64,000 nt of DNA, from assembly GCF_963662255.1 (NCBI RefSeq), contig NC_085055.1, forward strand, positions 7,603,602 to 7,667,601. Direction: 5' to 3'. Positions 62,700 through 64,000 of this stretch are shown piece after piece. The position numbers and the translations under genes are program-made. Origin of the DNA: Cinclus cinclus (Eukaryota; Chordata; Aves; Passeriformes; Cinclidae). The notes under the pieces are model-generated. The model saw nothing but the letters and a program-made list of their open reading frames with translations. It was not told the origin of the DNA and did no database searches. Numbering within the stretch: the first letter of the stretch is position 1; each line of letters opens with the position of its first letter.

Positions 62700-63990
62700 G
62701 ATATCGTCCCCTATTTTAGTGCGGTTTTTTTTTTATTAGTTGATTTTTGACAAGCCAACTAAATCCTCTTGTGCCGCCAGCGCAGCGTAGCCTCTTTCTG
62801 CTCCCTGCCGATGTTGTCCCGCAGCTGCCCGCGGCAGGAGCCACCAGGTCACAGCTGTGCGGGTCCTCGGCCCTCAGTGGGACACCAGGCACCGGGAGCA
62901 CCGCAGCCTCACACCTGCGGCGGGTGGGGTTTGTTCGTTTGCAAGAAGCCACTCGAGGGAAGTACTGAAAACACAGACGTAACCACTAAGATTACCCGAA
63001 AAAGAAATCCAAGTTGGGTGACTCGCCCTGTCTACAGTCGTGGGAAGCGGTTGATGAATCCTTGTTGACCTTTGCGCTTTTTCGCCTCGAGTGGGTAGAA
63101 AAATCTTGGTTTTTTTTTTCCTCCCCAAGCTTTCCCGGCTTATTTTTTGTCTTACAACTTTACTTTTCCCCGCTGACATCACCTGTCGGGGGGAGCACCG
63201 AGCCCACTGGATGCTGCCGGTGGGAGTGCGGGAGCAGAGGGGTCGCAGGGGGGGCGGGGGTCTCCAGGGCTCTCCCGACCGGCAGCCACGGCCCCGTGGC
63301 GTGCCAAGGGTTAACTTGGGGCTCTGCGCGGCCAGGGATGGAACGGCGCGACTTCCCCCAAATGCCTTCAAGAAAAGAGAGTCCCGCAGCCCCGGGACCC
63401 AGCGGGCCGGGCCGGGCCGGGCCGGGCCGGGCCGGGGGCGGCTCAGGCGGCCGCCACTCCCTCGCAATGAGCTCATTTCCATGTCTGCGCCTCCCGCAAC
63501 TGTGAGAAAATCCGCCGGGACATCCCGCGTGCCGATGCTGCCTGGGCTGCCCCGGTCGCCTTGGTGACAGAGCCTGAAGGGAACTACATAAATAAAATAA
63601 ACCGAAACTTTTCCCGGAGCCGGCACATCGCAGGGAGAAGGGGAATAACCCCGTGCCCACGCGTGTCGTTCGTGGGGCCGGGCTGCCTGAACACCCGCCT
63701 GGAGCCGTGCGCGGGGTGGGGGCAGGGAGGGGCCGGTGCAAAAGTACCCCAGGACAGTCCGGGAGGGGGAAGGGAGCGCTGCACAGCCCCACACTTATCA
63801 ATAACAAGATGTATAAATATCAAAGTGAAGGAGCCCGAGTAAGTCTTTCTAGGAGCGCGGAGGAAGCTTAAGCAGCTTTCTTTAATGGTGATTTGTAGCT
63901 CTGTAAGGGGCACGGATAGCAAATACCCTGCAGGTGCATGTTGTAACACTGCCATCCGGACTTTAATGTAGATTACTCTCCAACTCGTTT
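62700..63990. other. CpG-rich block and 3' end of window
   Basis: CpG-rich at 62,770-62,930 and 63,170-63,760 (with the GGGCC repeat), AT-richer after 63,785. The long minus-strand frame (62,874-63,794) overlaps plus-strand frames and has no domain. Nothing else is seen. Confidence 0.6.
63404..63437 (+). repeat. (GGGCC)n pentanucleotide repeat
   Basis: About six to seven GGGCC units ending in GGGGGCGG, inside a CpG island. Every unit carries a G3 run, so a G-quadruplex is possible. Confidence 0.9.
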
Positions 63991-64000
63991 GATCGGTCCT

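Noticed and set aside
62874..63794. 306-codon minus-strand frame near the window end
   Set aside because: Compositional, overlaps several other frames including plus-strand ones, crosses the GGGCC repeat, no domain.

Overview
The window is vertebrate, and most likely avian, genomic DNA around one protein-coding gene, SOX2. The intronless SOX2 reading frame (49,760-50,707, plus strand, 315 residues) is complete. Its 5' and 3' untranslated regions can be followed to a promoter with an inverted CCAAT box near 49.28 kb and a poly(A) signal at 51,762-51,767. The avian assignment rests on the 315-residue SOX2 (human is 317) and on CR1 LINE fragments, one ending in the bird-type CR1 3' tail. The species cannot be named from the sequence.

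Layout. Positions 1 to about 35,100 are AT-rich and gene-free. They hold decayed CR1 copies (about 3.99-4.60 and 6.47-7.80 kb), two faint MIR-like remnants, AT-rich blocks dense in homeodomain/POU/SOX motifs, and one well-formed candidate exon (14,042-14,144). Composition changes abruptly at about 35.1-35.3 kb. From there to the end the sequence alternates CpG-island blocks with AT-rich blocks. This is the usual look of a Polycomb-regulated developmental gene inside a DNA-methylation valley. A second candidate exon (39,070-39,345) lies 10 kb upstream of SOX2 on the same strand. Both exons fit SOX2OT, the long non-coding RNA known to carry SOX2 inside one of its introns.

Around SOX2, several blocks look like enhancers. 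The best supported is at about 53.40-53.47 kb, 4.1 kb downstream of the promoter, and matches the SRR2 pluripotency/neural enhancer in position and in core sequence as I recall it. A homeobox-motif block near 46.1-46.5 kb sits about where the chicken N-2/mouse SRR1 enhancer should be. Other candidates are at 40.1-40.7, 43.7-44.1, 44.8-45.2, 47.3-47.5, 48.38-48.50, 55.1-55.6, 57.5-57.8, 59.3-59.6 and 61.2-61.7 kb. These would drive SOX2, an HMG-box transcription factor that in turn binds elements of the SRR2 type with POU partners.

I found no operon, CRISPR array, tRNA/rRNA gene, intact transposon, viral gene or second protein-coding gene. Almost all other open frames are chance frames, many of them in CpG islands. 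I see no evidence of a new enzymatic or defence system. What is worth checking is regulatory architecture: candidate lncRNA exons, perfect stem-loops in enhancer-like DNA, G-quadruplex tracts after the SOX2 stop, an altered SOX half-site in SRR2, and expanded simple repeats in the 5' UTR and 3' flank.
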